Source: Bacillus thuringiensis
GTDB taxonomy: Bacteria; Bacillota; Bacilli; Bacillales; Bacillaceae_G
Reading direction: 5' to 3'
Length of the DNA stretch: 64,000 bases
NCBI RefSeq assembly: GCF_022095615.2
Contig: NZ_CP155559.1
Span: 4,989,501-5,053,500, forward strand
Below, piece by piece: positions 10,534 through 26,556 of the stretch. Position numbers and translations under genes: made by a program. The notes below the pieces were generated by a model. It worked only from the letters and a program-made list of their open reading frames with translations. It searched no databases and was not told where the DNA came from. Positions within the stretch are counted from its first letter, which is position 1; each line of letters opens with the position of its first letter.

Positions 10534-10892
10534 TGTAACACCTTCTTTTTCCAAGCATACGCTAATCCAACTAGCAACATTACAACAAAGATGAGCATTT
10601 CAATCAGTGCAAATAAACCGAGCTTGTCATATGCAACAGCCCATGGATATAAAAATAAAGTTTCTACATCAAAGATGACAAACAATAAAGCAAAAATATA
10701 ATAACGAGCATGAAACCGAATATTTGCATCATGAAAAGGCTCAATCCCACTCTCATACGTCGTCGCTTTCGCTTCACTTGGTTTGTTTGGACGCAGCATC
10801 CTTCCTAATGTAAGAGCCACTACCGGCAGCAATATGCCTAATAGCAAGAAAATCAAAACGATCATATAACTATTTTCATATACACTTGCCAT
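10524..10892 (-). CDS. nuoA: NADH-quinone oxidoreductase subunit A
   Basis: First gene of the nuo operon, a three-helix membrane subunit of 122 residues. The conserved [19 protein letters not shown] loop and the acidic [16 protein letters not shown] helix identify it. A GGGGGGAGGG-type ribosome-binding site precedes the start. The gene lies about 110 bases downstream of the proposed operon promoter. Confidence 0.95.
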
Positions 10893-11002
10893 TGTGAAAC
10901 CCTCCCCCCTGAATTAAGAACAAGTTCACTTAGTAAACAATATGTCCTAGTTGCAGCAATTATTATTTTTAAATTTTTCTAAATAATGCAACTATTTTAA
11001 TC

Positions 11003-11032
11003 ATTATAGCAAACTTCAAATTCCTATGTCGA
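11003..11032 (-). promoter_or_regulatory. Proposed nuo operon promoter
   Basis: Sigma-A-like promoter on the minus strand: TCGACA, 18-base spacer, TATAAT, with a TG one base before the -10 (extended -10). It is upstream of nuoA in the 290-base gap between nuoA and the divergent GGDEF-EAL gene. Position only, no experimental support. Confidence 0.55.
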
Positions 11033-11157
11033 TATGTTGGGGACAGAAACGAGAATTATTAAAATCTATTTTTATAACTCGCTATACCTGTGCAAAATAA
11101 GTATAGAAATTATATATGTTTTTCAAGAAACAATAAAAAATAAAAAGAGGAATTTAT

Positions 11158-11181
11158 ATGTATATACCGTGGGTGAGATAA
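11158..11181 (+). CDS. Possible 7-codon leader peptide (MYIPWVR)
   Basis: An ATG with an AGAGGA signal six bases upstream opens a seven-codon frame that ends in TAA one base before the ATG of the following GGDEF-EAL gene. The downstream gene's own signal (GGTGAG) lies inside this frame. This could couple translation. It may equally be chance, since such short frames are common. Confidence 0.25.
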   Translation: MYIPWVR

Positions 11182-11182
11182 A

Positions 11183-13912
11183 ATGAAAAAACAAACACAT
11201 GTAAGTATTCTTATAAGCATTATATTGTTGTCTACAGTAATTCATTACGTGGCAATGCCTTTTCTATATGAATACTCATTTCCTTTTCAAGTATTAATTG
11301 GGATGAGTACACTATTCATTGATATTATTGCTTGTAGTTATATACTTTATTTTTCAAACATGAAAGAAGGGTTACCTCGTTTATTTTGGACCATATTATC
11401 TGTGGGAACCCTCTCTTATTTCATTGGTGATATCATTGTTGCCTATCAACGTTTAATTTTAAAGGACTACTATACATTCGTTGATCCGTCCGATTTTTTT
11501 TACCTACTTTTTTTAATTAGCTTTGCATTTGCCTTTCTATATGAAATCATTTATAACCGAGATTTATTAGAAAAGCTTTTTATGATATGTGACATTTGTA
11601 TCATCGTTACAGCCCAATTTACTTTAAGCTACTACTTACTTATTGAACGAACCATTCACGTTTTTACAACATCCTATGTCGACATATTCGTTCAACTTAT
11701 CTATCCAATGGCTGATTTACTCTTTCTTCTCATAGGAATCAATCTGTTATTCAAGCCATTATCCTTATTACCCAAAAAAGTTGGTGCGCTTCTTGGCAGT
11801 GCTTTAATTTTATATGCTACTACAGACGCGATTTATGCTTATATCAAATACTTCACACCCGAGTATTCTATGTTTACAGTTACCCCTCTCTATCAAATAA
11901 CTTTAGTACTAGTAGCAATCGCCTGTATTCTGCATACAAAAGAACCTGAAAAACAAGAGCAAGTACTATTAACACCTAAACTTGGGGAATCAATCAGATT
12001 ATCATTACCTTATATTTCTGTAGTCATGCTTATTGTTTTTATATTAGTTGAATACGTTTTTGCACCTATTGTAGTAATTGGACTTATGATAACTTTCTCC
12101 TTCGTTCTCATACGCCATAGTTTAGTTAGAAAACAAAATAAAATATTATTGCTAGCCCAAATGCAATTCAACTTAGAACTCGAAAAACAAATTGAACTAC
12201 GTACAGAAGATTTAGTAGATCAAAAAAATGAACTATATCATAACCAACAAATGTTTAAATCTTTATACGAGCATCATCCAGATCCAATCTTCACACTCGA
12301 TCTGTACGGTAACTTTCTTAAAGTGAATAACGCTGGTACTACTTTGCTCGGTTATCAAACGAATGAATTATTAAATCAACCTTACTATTCACTTATGTAT
12401 GAAGAAGATTTGGAAGAAATCATTAATGCCTTTCATCGCGTAAAAAAGGGGAAATCTATTTCTTTAGAAATACGGGCATATCATAAAAATAGAGATATTT
12501 ACTACTTGCATGTTACAGCTGTTCCTATCTTTTTAAAGAATCATATTTCTGGGGTTTATTTAATGATTAAAGATATTACGGAAAGCAAACAACAACAAGA
12601 ACAAATTAATTTTCTAGCATATCATGATACGTTAACAGAGCTTGCAAATCGCCGCGCATTTCATCAATATGTAGAACAAGCAATTGCTCGATCCGAAATA
12701 TCAAAAAGGCCTTTTGCTGTTATGTTTCTCGACCTAGACCGCTTTAAGGTTATTAATGACACCCTCGGTCATAGGGTTGGAGACCTTCTATTAATTGCAG
12801 TAGCAAAAAGACTCGAAAGAATATCGACACCAAATATGAAGCTTGCCCGGCTAGCTGGGGATGAGTTCACAATCCTTATCGAAAATTATAGAAAAAGACC
12901 AGATGTACAAAAAATAGCTGATACGATTGTAGCAGCCATGAACGAACCATTCGAAATTGAAAATCAGCATTTACAAATCTCACCGAGCATCGGAATTGCA
13001 ATATATCCTGAAGCAGGTGAAGATCCATTGTCCATTTTACAGCATGCTGATATGGCCATGTACGAAGCAAAAAATAAAGGAAAAAACGGTAGCTCTCTGT
13101 ACACGAAAGAATTGTATAAAAAAATGGAACGAAAGGCTCGAATTGAAAAAGATTTACCACTCGCTTTAGTAAACAAAGAATTTTATCTCGTCTATCAACC
13201 ACAAATCGATATTACGACGAAAAAGATTATTGGCTCTGAAGCATTAATACGCTGGAAACACCCGCTCCTAGGTGACATTCCGCCATGTGAATTCATTCCA
13301 ATTGTAGAAGAGACTCCACAAGTCATTCCACTCGGTCATTGGGTATTAAAAGAATCTTGTCGCCAGTTAAAAATATGGCATACTTTCGGCTACACAGATT
13401 TAAGAATAAGTGTGAACTTATCAGCAAAAGAGTTCCAGCAAGATAATTTAATCGAGAACATTTCACAAATAATAACAGACGTTAACGTCAATCCAAGGTA
13501 TGTAACACTTGAGTTAACAGAACGAATTGCAATGATTGATGAAAAAGAAACATTATCAAGACTAAAACAATTAAAGGAATATGGTATTCAAACGTCCATT
13601 GATGACTTCGGTACCGGCTATTCTTCTCTCGCTTATTTATCAATTTTCCCTATCGATACATTAAAAGTACCGAGAGAATTTACACAACTAGCCGATCATC
13701 GGCCGGAAGAGCGAGCTATCGTTTCCACCATCCTTTCCCTTGCAAATACTTTAAACCTTTCTGTCGTTGCCGAAGGAATTGAAACAGAAAAACAGCTTAA
13801 GTTTCTACAAAAGAACAACTGTAAATATATGCAAGGTTACTATTTCAGTAAACCACTTACTAGTCATCAATTTATAAAATTTCTACAAAAAACACCCAGT
13901 ATGAACCAATAG
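11183..13912 (+). CDS. Membrane-bound PAS-GGDEF-EAL cyclic-di-GMP protein
   Basis: A 909-residue protein. Residues 1-320 form eight or nine membrane helices. A PAS domain follows at about 355-470, GGDEF at about 475-640 and EAL at about 655-905. The diguanylate cyclase active site reads AGDEF (about 557-561) rather than GGDEF, and there is no RxxD inhibitory site five residues before it. The phosphodiesterase side looks complete: EALIRW (686), NLSAKEF, ELTERIA, DDFGTGYSSL (807) and VVAEGIET. I infer mainly c-di-GMP breakdown, perhaps with a GTP-sensing GGDEF. It is divergent from nuoA and has a paralog at 57915. Confidence 0.92.
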   Translation: MKKQTHVSILISIILLSTVIHYVAMPFLYEYSFPFQVLIGMSTLFIDIIACSYILYFSNMKEGLPRLFWTILSVGTLSYFIGDIIVAYQRLILKDYYTFVDPSDFFYLLFLISFAFAFLYEIIYNRDLLEKLFMICDICIIVTAQFTLSYYLLIERTIHVFTTSYVDIFVQLIYPMADLLFLLIGINLLFKPLSLLPKKVGALLGSALILYATTDAIYAYIKYFTPEYSMFTVTPLYQITLVLVAIACILHTKEPEKQEQVLLTPKLGESIRLSLPYISVVMLIVFILVEYVFAPIVVIGLMITFSFVLIRHSLVRKQNKILLLAQMQFNLELEKQIELRTEDLVDQKNELYHNQQMFKSLYEHHPDPIFTLDLYGNFLKVNNAGTTLLGYQTNELLNQPYYSLMYEEDLEEIINAFHRVKKGKSISLEIRAYHKNRDIYYLHVTAVPIFLKNHISGVYLMIKDITESKQQQEQINFLAYHDTLTELANRRAFHQYVEQAIARSEISKRPFAVMFLDLDRFKVINDTLGHRVGDLLLIAVAKRLERISTPNMKLARLAGDEFTILIENYRKRPDVQKIADTIVAAMNEPFEIENQHLQISPSIGIAIYPEAGEDPLSILQHADMAMYEAKNKGKNGSSLYTKELYKKMERKARIEKDLPLALVNKEFYLVYQPQIDITTKKIIGSEALIRWKHPLLGDIPPCEFIPIVEETPQVIPLGHWVLKESCRQLKIWHTFGYTDLRISVNLSAKEFQQDNLIENISQIITDVNVNPRYVTLELTERIAMIDEKETLSRLKQLKEYGIQTSIDDFGTGYSSLAYLSIFPIDTLKVPREFTQLADHRPEERAIVSTILSLANTLNLSVVAEGIETEKQLKFLQKNNCKYMQGYYFSKPLTSHQFIKFLQKTPSMNQ

Positions 13913-13931
13913 CTCATACTGGGTGTTTTTA
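13889..13931. terminator. Bidirectional terminator between GGDEF-EAL and DUF975 genes
   Basis: Perfect 14-bp inverted repeat AACACCCAGTATGA / TCATACTGGGTGTT with a 9-base loop, and T runs on both strands. The stop codon of the upstream gene lies in the loop. Confidence 0.92.
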
Positions 13932-14582
13932 TAATGTCGGAATTTTTTTTTCGTAATATTCCTCTGCAATTTCTTCATAAAAAGCTGCTGACGTCGTATA
14001 AAAATATGGAATTAGCCATAGGAATCCAATTCCTAGTGTAATACAACTTAATATAAACCAACCAATAAAACTTAAACATAAAATGAAATACTCCATCTTA
14101 TGTCCATCCATCATACGACGACTCTCTGTAATAGCTTGATTTATAGAATACTCAGGATGATCATTTATAATAAAGTAAGTCATCGCATAAGAAAATGATT
14201 TAATAATGCCTGGAATAATAAATAGTAAAAACCATAAGAAAATATAAATGTTTACTACTATATATAATAAAAATGCCTTGATAAACTTACTTCCTTCTGT
14301 AAACCATCTGAATACATGCCCAATACGCGCTTCCTCATCACGAATGATATGCAGTCCTAAATAATAACCACCTAGCGTTAATGGACCTACCACCAATATT
14401 GTAATAATGTCTACTGAAAGTGAGCCATTTACTTCTTTCCAATTCCAAACCTGAGAGAAAATGAAATCAACACTAAAACTAAACACTGAAATAAGAATCG
14501 AAATCAGTAATGTTGCCCCGACAGCTAATCCCCATTTCCCTTCTAATGAATCTAGCGCTTCTCCTTTTAAATCACTAATCAT
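13929..14582 (-). CDS. DUF975 family membrane protein
   Basis: A 217-residue polytopic membrane protein that begins MISDLKGEALDSLEGKWGLA, the usual opening of DUF975 proteins. About five hydrophobic segments follow, with a conserved AITESRRMMDGHKMEYFIL stretch before the last two helices. Function of the family is not established. A paralog lies just upstream in the same orientation (spacer 47 bases), with matching N-terminal and KLDLF/KMEYF regions, so the two probably form one transcript and arose by duplication. Confidence 0.85.
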   Translation of the reverse strand: MISDLKGEALDSLEGKWGLAVGATLLISILISVFSFSVDFIFSQVWNWKEVNGSLSVDIITILVVGPLTLGGYYLGLHIIRDEEARIGHVFRWFTEGSKFIKAFLLYIVVNIYIFLWFLLFIIPGIIKSFSYAMTYFIINDHPEYSINQAITESRRMMDGHKMEYFILCLSFIGWFILSCITLGIGFLWLIPYFYTTSAAFYEEIAEEYYEKKIPTL

Positions 14583-14629
14583 AATTTTCCTCCTATACGT
14601 AATAATTCTATTAGTATAGCATGTTCCTA

Positions 14630-15421
14630 CTACAATTCATCTTTTGAAAGATAGCGATAAAAATGTGCTGTCGTTGTGCTCACGTACGGACTAAGCCAAA
14701 GAAAACCTATTCCAAGTGTAAGAATCGATAAAATCGCCCAACCTATAAAGCTCAGCCATAAAAGGAATAAATCTAACTTATGTCCCTTCATAAGATGCTT
14801 ACTTTCTTTCATTGCCTGTGAAACACTATATTCTGGTTTTTCAACCATCACATAATATGTCATCGAATATGAAAAATACAGAATAGCCATTACAATAAAC
14901 GAAATAGCTAATAAAACAAAGAAAACGATTATGAACGATGGATTTGCATTCTCATCAAAAAAACCTAATGTCCCAAACACAATCATTCCTAACATCGGTA
15001 CCCATGCACCTGTATATAACAAAATTGCAACCATAGCCCACATTGTTTTCATCATTCTTTTAAAACCACGAAATCCTTCAAACAAATAATCCACTCTAGC
15101 ATCTTCTCGTTTACTTATTTGTAGAAACACATTCGTATAACCGTATGAGGTAATACCATAAGCTGCATAACTTAAAATTATTATAAGACAATAAAAAATT
15201 CCAAACGTAATCACAGCTCCAATTTCCATCGCTTCTTCTCCAATTGAACCGATTGAAATAGACGCTAAAAGAAATATTATAACTCCTGGGATTAATAGTA
15301 TAAGCATTATAGCCATTGAAACGACGTAACTTATAATATGATATAAAATCGTTGATCCAACACCTAGTCCCCATTTTCCTTTTAAAGAGTGCAATGCTTC
15401 TCGTTTCATTTCACCAATCAT
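14630..15421 (-). CDS. DUF975 family membrane protein
   Basis: A 263-residue polytopic membrane protein, longer paralog of the downstream gene. It opens with MIGEMKREALHSLKGKWGLG and contains SQAMKESKHLMKGHKLDLFLLWLS (middle part of the family signature near residue 210), with about six membrane helices. The extra length is in the central hydrophobic region. Function unknown. The pair sits between a c-di-GMP gene and the atp operon without an obvious functional link to either. Confidence 0.85.
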   Translation of the reverse strand: MIGEMKREALHSLKGKWGLGVGSTILYHIISYVVSMAIMLILLIPGVIIFLLASISIGSIGEEAMEIGAVITFGIFYCLIIILSYAAYGITSYGYTNVFLQISKREDARVDYLFEGFRGFKRMMKTMWAMVAILLYTGAWVPMLGMIVFGTLGFFDENANPSFIIVFFVLLAISFIVMAILYFSYSMTYYVMVEKPEYSVSQAMKESKHLMKGHKLDLFLLWLSFIGWAILSILTLGIGFLWLSPYVSTTTAHFYRYLSKDEL

Positions 15422-15515
15422 TTATTCATCTCCTTTATAAATTGTTGTACATTCTCTACTTATACAAGCATCAATATAATTATACCATTTTTGTAAAATT
15501 ATCCATAAACTACAC

Positions 15516-15550
15516 AAAAAATCCGTAAAGGCAAAGCCTTTACGGATTTT

Positions 15551-15552
<2 letters not shown>
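15516..15552 (-). terminator. Terminator of the atp operon
   Basis: Perfect 17-bp inverted repeat (core ATCCGTAAAGGC / GCCTTTACGGAT) with a 3-base loop and a run of T on the minus strand. It begins inside the atpC stop codon. Confidence 0.95.
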
Positions 15553-15964
<412 letters not shown>

Positions 15965-15972
15965 CTAAGGCC

Positions 15973-17430
<1,458 letters not shown>

Positions 17431-17464
17431 TTAGCTTTTAATTTTTTATTGGTTTATAGCTTAC

Positions 17465-17486
17465 GCGACTCTTTTGAAAGAGTCGC
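17465..17486. repeat. Short hairpin in the atpG-atpD spacer
   Basis: Perfect 10-bp inverted repeat GCGACTCTTT / AAAGAGTCGC with a 2-base loop, followed on the plus strand by CTTCCACTTTTTATT as in the larger repeat units nearby. On the transcribed strand it would form an intercistronic hairpin without a T run, so it is not a typical terminator. Confidence 0.75.
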
Positions 17487-17500
17487 TTCCACTTTTTATT

Positions 17501-17621
17501 GAATCTAGTTCCAGCGGCTAGAACAGTCGGTCATTTCGCGCCTTCCTACGAGGCAAAAAGCGCCTCTTTGTCAGGAGCTCCAATGCCCTCCTGTTCTGGA
17601 CGAGCCGCTTCCACTTTTTAT
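17501..17621. repeat. Structured intergenic repeat unit (type 1) inside the atp operon
   Basis: A unit of about 120 bases that starts near CCAGCGGCTAGAA and ends near GAGCCGCTTCCACTTTTTA, so its ends can pair (AGCGGCT with AGCCGCT). The middle holds a hairpin, GAGGCAAAAAGCGCCTC. Similar units occur at 30899, 36884, 38091 and 40041. It lies between atpG and atpD and would be transcribed with them. Confidence 0.8.
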
Positions 17622-17623
17622 TA

Positions 17624-18490
<867 letters not shown>

Positions 18491-18574
18491 TCACCACCTT
18501 TTTTCCGGAAGTTGGCACGATTAGTAAGAATTCTCTTCCTAATCTACGTTGCAAGATATTCTTGCTCATGATTG

Positions 18575-18608
18575 AAGGAAAAGAATAGGTGCACCTACTC
18601 TTTTCCTT
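18575..18608. repeat. Hairpin in the atpA-atpG spacer
   Basis: 17-bp inverted repeat with one mismatch: AAGGAAAAGAATAGGTG against CACCTACTCTTTTCCTT, no loop between the arms. It lies in a 211-base spacer where two further hairpins follow. No T run on the operon strand. Confidence 0.8.
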
Positions 18609-18621
18609 TACATAACCGTCA

Positions 18622-18643
18622 GCAATCTCAAAACTTGAGATGC
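18622..18643. repeat. Small hairpin in the atpA-atpG spacer
   Basis: ATCTCAA and TTGAGAT, a 7-bp stem with a 3-base loop, flanked by GC pairs. It lies between the larger hairpin at 18575 and the minimal repeat at 18657. Confidence 0.55.
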
Positions 18644-18656
18644 CTTTTATATATTA

Positions 18657-18695
18657 TCTAGCTCCAGCGGCTTGAACGAGCCGCTTCCGCTTTTA

Positions 18696-18696
<1 letters not shown>
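18657..18696. repeat. Minimal form of the structured intergenic repeat
   Basis: Same termini as the full units (CCAGCGGCTTGAACGAGCCG, then CTTCCGCTTTTA), but the 80-base centre is missing, leaving one hairpin with a 7-bp stem AGCGGCT / AGCCGCT. It abuts the atpA stop codon. Confidence 0.75.
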
Positions 18697-21267
<2,571 letters not shown>

Positions 21268-21334
21268 TCACTCCCTTCAAAATATCTAAATTGATCATAT
21301 GAAAAAAAAAGACATACGTTTCATCCATAAAGCA

Positions 21335-21370
21335 ATGGCGAAGAAAGTTCGGAAAAACACTCTTCGCCAT
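21335..21370. repeat. Intercistronic hairpin between atpE and atpF
   Basis: Perfect 10-bp inverted repeat ATGGCGAAGA / TCTTCGCCAT with a 16-base loop. No run of T follows on the operon strand, so it looks like an mRNA-stability or partial-attenuation element rather than a full terminator. Confidence 0.75.
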
Positions 21371-21390
21371 CTATGTAAGGGGAGTCTCCC

Positions 21391-21609
<219 letters not shown>

Positions 21610-21664
21610 TTAATTTGTCCTCCTTTGTATTATAAAAAAATATTTTTTTCTTACTTAAATTATA

Positions 21665-22783
<1,119 letters not shown>

Positions 22784-22787
<4 letters not shown>

Positions 22788-23008
22788 TGCTCTCCCGAAT
22801 AGTAATGTCGAATGAGTCGAATCATTGCGTATATCCCTGTTCCTAATCCGAGTAATAACCCTATAATAAGAAACAATGGAAACGTTCCAACCTGATTATC
22901 AATCCACTGCCCACCAAAGATCCCAATAAGAATAGAACCGACTAACTGAGCAAGAATACCTGACATTAAAGCATAAGCTTTTATATGGCTGCGATCGTTT
23001 TTTTGCAA
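22784..23008 (-). CDS. atpZ: AtpZ-type small membrane protein
   Basis: A 74-residue protein with two membrane helices (ILAQLVGSILIGIFGGQWID and a second LIIGLLLGLGTGIYAMIRL), matching AtpZ, which acts with AtpI in Mg2+ handling or c-ring assembly. The start chosen is TTG at 23008 because GGAGGG lies eight bases upstream; the ATG ten codons earlier (23038) has no visible ribosome-binding site. First gene of the atp operon. Confidence 0.85.
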
Positions 23009-23162
23009 GGATTCATCCCTCCAATATGTAACCCTCATTCACGATGTGTTAATAATAACTCATTTTTTTGCATAAATCCTATACAAAATAAAAAGTTTAC
23101 ATTTTCGTCACGGAATAGATGTATTTTTGTCACTGAAAGCCCTACCATCTATCCCCGTTGTT

Positions 23163-23191
23163 AGCATACAATAGGGTATTAACAGTGTCAA
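23163..23191 (-). promoter_or_regulatory. Proposed atp operon promoter
   Basis: TTGACA (23186-23191), 17-base spacer, TATGCT (23163-23168) on the minus strand. It lies in the 513-base region between atpZ and upp and would give a leader of about 150 bases. The rest of that gap is AT-rich with no gene that I can support. Confidence 0.75.
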
Positions 23192-23483
23192 CGAGAAATC
23201 GTAAAAAATCAAAAAATTTGAGTATCAGGTATTTCCTCCCAAAAATGAAAACGTTACCCTTCTAAATACTGGTTATGGATATGCAATTTCTAACAGTTTT
23301 CTATTTATAATAGAAGAGAATGTTCACAAGTTTGTCACTATTATATTTTTAAAATATAACGCTTCCCTTCCATATATAGTGTTTGCTAGACGTAAGACTT
23401 CTATATTATATGTGATGTGTATACTACTTATGTTGTATATAACCTGTATATTTATCTCCCTCCCCTACTTACTCGGAACACAC

Positions 23484-23513
23484 AAAAAAAACGAGAGGGG
23501 AATCCCCTCTCGT
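23484..23513 (-). terminator. Terminator of upp
   Basis: Perfect 10-bp stem ACGAGAGGGG / CCCCTCTCGT with a 3-base loop, followed by eight T on the minus strand. Confidence 0.95.
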
Positions 23514-23521
23514 CAGTTGTC

Positions 23522-24151
23522 TTACTTCGTTCCGAATAAACGGTCACCAGCATCACCAAGACCTGGTACTACATATCCGTGGTCATTTAATTTCTCATCT
23601 AATGCTGCTACATAAATATCAACATCAGGATGTTCTTCTTGTACTACTTTTACTCCTTCTGGAGCTGCAACGATACACATTAATTTAATTTGTTTTGCAC
23701 CGCGCTTTTTCAGAGAGTTAATTGCTTCAGCTGCAGAACCACCTGTTGCTAGCATCGGATCTAGTACGATAAAGTCACGCTCTTCTACATCCGTTGGAAG
23801 TTTCACATAGTATTCTACCGGTTGCAATGTTTTAGGGTCACGGTATAAACCAACGTGTCCTACTTTTGCTGCTGGAATTAATTTCAGAATTCCATCAACC
23901 ATTCCTAAACCTGCACGTAAAATCGGAATTAAACCAAGCTTTTTACCAGCGATCACTTTTGTTGTCGCTTTGCTTACAGGTGTTTCAATTTCAATGTCTT
24001 TAAGTGGAAGATCGCGAGTAATTTCGAAAGCCATTAAACTTGCTACTTCGTCCACTAATTCACGAAAATCTTTCGTACCTGTATTCTTATCGCGAATATA
24101 TGTAATCTTATGTTGAATTAACGGGTGATCAAATACATACAGTTTTCCCAT
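23522..24151 (-). CDS. upp: Uracil phosphoribosyltransferase
   Basis: Pyrimidine salvage enzyme converting uracil and PRPP to UMP, 209 residues. The PRPP-binding motif [14 protein letters not shown] and the uracil-binding C-terminal [13 protein letters not shown] are intact. It stands alone with its own promoter and a strong terminator. The position between glyA and the atp operon is the normal Bacillus order. Confidence 0.97.
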   Translation of the reverse strand: MGKLYVFDHPLIQHKITYIRDKNTGTKDFRELVDEVASLMAFEITRDLPLKDIEIETPVSKATTKVIAGKKLGLIPILRAGLGMVDGILKLIPAAKVGHVGLYRDPKTLQPVEYYVKLPTDVEERDFIVLDPMLATGGSAAEAINSLKKRGAKQIKLMCIVAAPEGVKVVQEEHPDVDIYVAALDEKLNDHGYVVPGLGDAGDRLFGTK

Positions 24152-24209
24152 GTGAATCTCTCCTTTAGATGATATTCATGCGTTTACACGCTTTTTTACA
24201 CTATTTACG

Positions 24210-24238
24210 ATTGTAAAGAAAACGCTACTAATATTCAA
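24210..24238 (-). promoter_or_regulatory. Proposed upp promoter
   Basis: TTGAAT (24233-24238), 17-base spacer, TACAAT (24210-24215) on the minus strand, about 60 bases before the upp start. Confidence 0.6.
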
Positions 24239-24370
24239 GGGCAAATTTGGCAAAATCATGATTTTACGATGAATCTATCTAGTATCTTTACCAATTATGG
24301 GAGCTGTATCCTTCATTATATCGCCAAAATTTATTCATCCTTTGTATACATACTTAAAGAGCAATATATG

Positions 24371-24419
24371 TCCAAAAAAAAACTGCCAAAACAATTACGT
24401 CTCAGCAGTCTTCTTTAAT
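24371..24419 (-). terminator. Weak candidate terminator of glyA
   Basis: On the minus strand ACTGC and GCAGT form a short 5-bp stem with a long loop, followed by nine T. The T run is convincing; the stem is poor. Confidence 0.4.
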
Positions 24420-24422
24420 CTA

Positions 24423-25667
24423 TTATAGGTCTGTGTACATTGGGAATTTGCTCGTTAACGCTTCTACACGCTTACTTGCTTCTTCTAATGCAGCTTCATT
24501 TTCATGATTTTTTAATGTGTAAGCAATAAGTGACGCAATTTCATCCATCTCTTCTAAACCGAAACCACGAGATGTTACAGCTGCCGTACCGATACGTACA
24601 CCGCTTGTTACAAATGGGCTTGCTGTTTCAAATGGAATTGTGTTTTTGTTCACTGTAATACCAACTTCATCTAATACGTGCTCTGCTACTTTACCTGTGA
24701 TTTCTAAGTTACGAACATCAATCAGGATTAAATGATTGTCTGTTCCACCAGAAACAAGTGTAAGTCCTTCTTTTTGAAGACCTTCAGCTAAGCGGTTCGC
24801 ATTATTAATGATATTTTGTGCATATGTTTTAAAATCATCTTGTAGTGTCTCACCAAATGCAACAGCTTTTGCAGCGATTACATGCATAAGTGGACCACCT
24901 TGAATACCAGGGAAGATTGATTTATCAATTTGTTTTGCAAATTGCTCTTCACATAAAATCATACCACCACGTGGGCCACGTAATGTTTTATGTGTTGTCG
25001 TTGTAACGAAATGTGCATGTGGTACTGGGTTTGGATGTAAACCAGCAGCTACTAAACCAGCGATATGTGCCATATCAACCATAAAGTATGCACCCACTTC
25101 ATCTGCAATCTCACGGAATCGTTTGAAATCGATAACACGAGGATATGCACTTGCACCTGCAACGATTAATTTTGGTTTATGTTCTTTCGCTTTTGCTAAT
25201 ACATCATCGTAATTAATACGGTGAGATTCAGCATCCACGCCATATTCTACGAAATTATATTGTACTCCACTGAAGTTAACAGGGCTTCCGTGTGTTAAGT
25301 GACCACCATGAGATAAATTCATACCAAGTACTGTATCGCCTTGCTCTAAAATCGTGAAGTATACTGCCATGTTCGCTTGTGCACCAGAATGCGGTTGAAC
25401 ATTTACATGCTCTGCGCCAAAAATTTCTTTCGCGCGATCACGTGCGATATCTTCCACTACGTCTACGTGCTCACAGCCACCATAGTAACGTTTTCCAGGA
25501 TATCCCTCAGCATACTTATTCGTTAAAACAGAACCTTGCGCCTCCATTACTGCTTCACTTACGAAGTTTTCCGAAGCAATTAACTCAATCTTTGAACGCT
25601 GTCTTCCTAGTTCTGCCTCAATTGCAGCAAATACCTTTTCATCTTGACGTTTTAAATGATCCACCAA
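24423..25667 (-). CDS. glyA: Serine hydroxymethyltransferase
   Basis: PLP enzyme interconverting serine and glycine while charging tetrahydrofolate with one-carbon units, 414 residues. The PLP-binding lysine is in [15 protein letters not shown], and [16 protein letters not shown] is the N-terminal signature. A GGGGGATTT-type site precedes the ATG. No purine-repressor box could be assigned with confidence in the 250-base upstream region. Confidence 0.97.
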   Translation of the reverse strand: MVDHLKRQDEKVFAAIEAELGRQRSKIELIASENFVSEAVMEAQGSVLTNKYAEGYPGKRYYGGCEHVDVVEDIARDRAKEIFGAEHVNVQPHSGAQANMAVYFTILEQGDTVLGMNLSHGGHLTHGSPVNFSGVQYNFVEYGVDAESHRINYDDVLAKAKEHKPKLIVAGASAYPRVIDFKRFREIADEVGAYFMVDMAHIAGLVAAGLHPNPVPHAHFVTTTTHKTLRGPRGGMILCEEQFAKQIDKSIFPGIQGGPLMHVIAAKAVAFGETLQDDFKTYAQNIINNANRLAEGLQKEGLTLVSGGTDNHLILIDVRNLEITGKVAEHVLDEVGITVNKNTIPFETASPFVTSGVRIGTAAVTSRGFGLEEMDEIASLIAYTLKNHENEAALEEASKRVEALTSKFPMYTDL

Positions 25668-25813
25668 AATCCCCCTTTTCTGAACGAATTACATCGATTC
25701 CCAATAGTTTTTTCTCATTTATTCAGAAAAAACGAAAATTCAGGTTGTAATTCTTTCGAACCTTCATGTTTTCAACTACATTCTAACATGACTTTCTATA
25801 TCATAAAAGAAAA

Positions 25814-25836
25814 AAAAGACCGAAAATCGGTCTTTT
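25814..25836 (-). terminator. Terminator after ywlG
   Basis: Perfect 10-bp stem AAAAGACCGA / TCGGTCTTTT with a 3-base loop and a T run on the minus strand. Located in the 250-base gap between ywlG and glyA; apart from this hairpin the gap shows only AT-rich leader sequence. Confidence 0.9.
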
Positions 25837-25917
25837 CTTTCTTCTATTATAAAGTCAGACTACATACCTTTTATCTTTCGATATAAAGCTATTATGCGAC
25901 TTTATAATTTTTCATGT

Positions 25918-26490
25918 CTAACGGCAAGAGATACTCTCTTCCTTCGCCGCATAAACAGCACGTGCTCCACCAATTAGTTTTCCACGTGTCGTTGCCATCG
26001 TTACATGTGCACTTCCAATTTCCTTCACACTTGTACGAACCGGAACAGCTACATGCTTTAAATGCATACCGATAAATGTATCACCAATATCCATTCCTGC
26101 ATCTGCTTTAACAAACTCGATTACTACCGGATCTTTCAAATTGTGATAAGCATATGTTGCTAATGCACCACCTGCTGATCTAACAGGCGTAACTGTTACA
26201 ATTTCAAATTGATATTTCATCGCCAACTCTCTCTCAACTACTAAAGCACGGTTTAAATGCTCACAACATTGAAACGCCAACTCAATACCTGTTTGTTCTT
26301 GAAATTGTTTTAACTCAGAAAAAATCGCCTCTGCTACTTCCATCGTTCCTGATGTTCCAATTCTTTCTCCTAGCACTTCGCTCGTGCTACACCCCACTAC
26401 AAAAATTTGACCACTTTGTAATGAAGCTTGTTCTTGGAAATCAGAAAGCGATATTTGTAACTGTTCTCTTACCTTTACGATTTCTGTCAT
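25918..26490 (-). CDS. ywlG: YwlG family protein (UPF0340/TIGR01440)
   Basis: A 190-residue protein of the conserved Bacillus YwlG family of unknown function. It has glycine-rich [16 protein letters not shown] near residue 35 and a C-terminal [16 protein letters not shown]. The start at 26490 is chosen because AGGAAGAGG lies four bases upstream; the frame continues 15 codons further but without a better signal. It follows rpiB, probably in one operon with ywlE and rpiB, as in B. subtilis. Confidence 0.85.
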   Translation of the reverse strand: MTEIVKVREQLQISLSDFQEQASLQSGQIFVVGCSTSEVLGERIGTSGTMEVAEAIFSELKQFQEQTGIELAFQCCEHLNRALVVERELAMKYQFEIVTVTPVRSAGGALATYAYHNLKDPVVIEFVKADAGMDIGDTFIGMHLKHVAVPVRTSVKEIGSAHVTMATTRGKLIGGARAVYAAKEESISCR

Positions 26491-26556
26491 TACGCCTCTT
26501 CCTTTCACAGGTTGGTTCACCAAATTATATTTCATACTGCTTCTAGTTAGAATCTA

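Noticed and set aside
12876..13202. Overlapping frames on both strands inside the GGDEF-EAL gene
   Set aside because: They are shadows of a clearly coding domain and have no signals.
23379..23615. 78-codon plus-strand frame with a hydrophobic start in the atp-upp gap
   Set aside because: Runs into the 3' end of upp in antisense and across the upp terminator; no good ribosome-binding site. Probably chance.
25668..25917. CGAA/TTCG pairs upstream of glyA considered as PurR boxes
   Set aside because: Their centre-to-centre distance (about 22) and flanks do not fit the tandem PurBox spacing.
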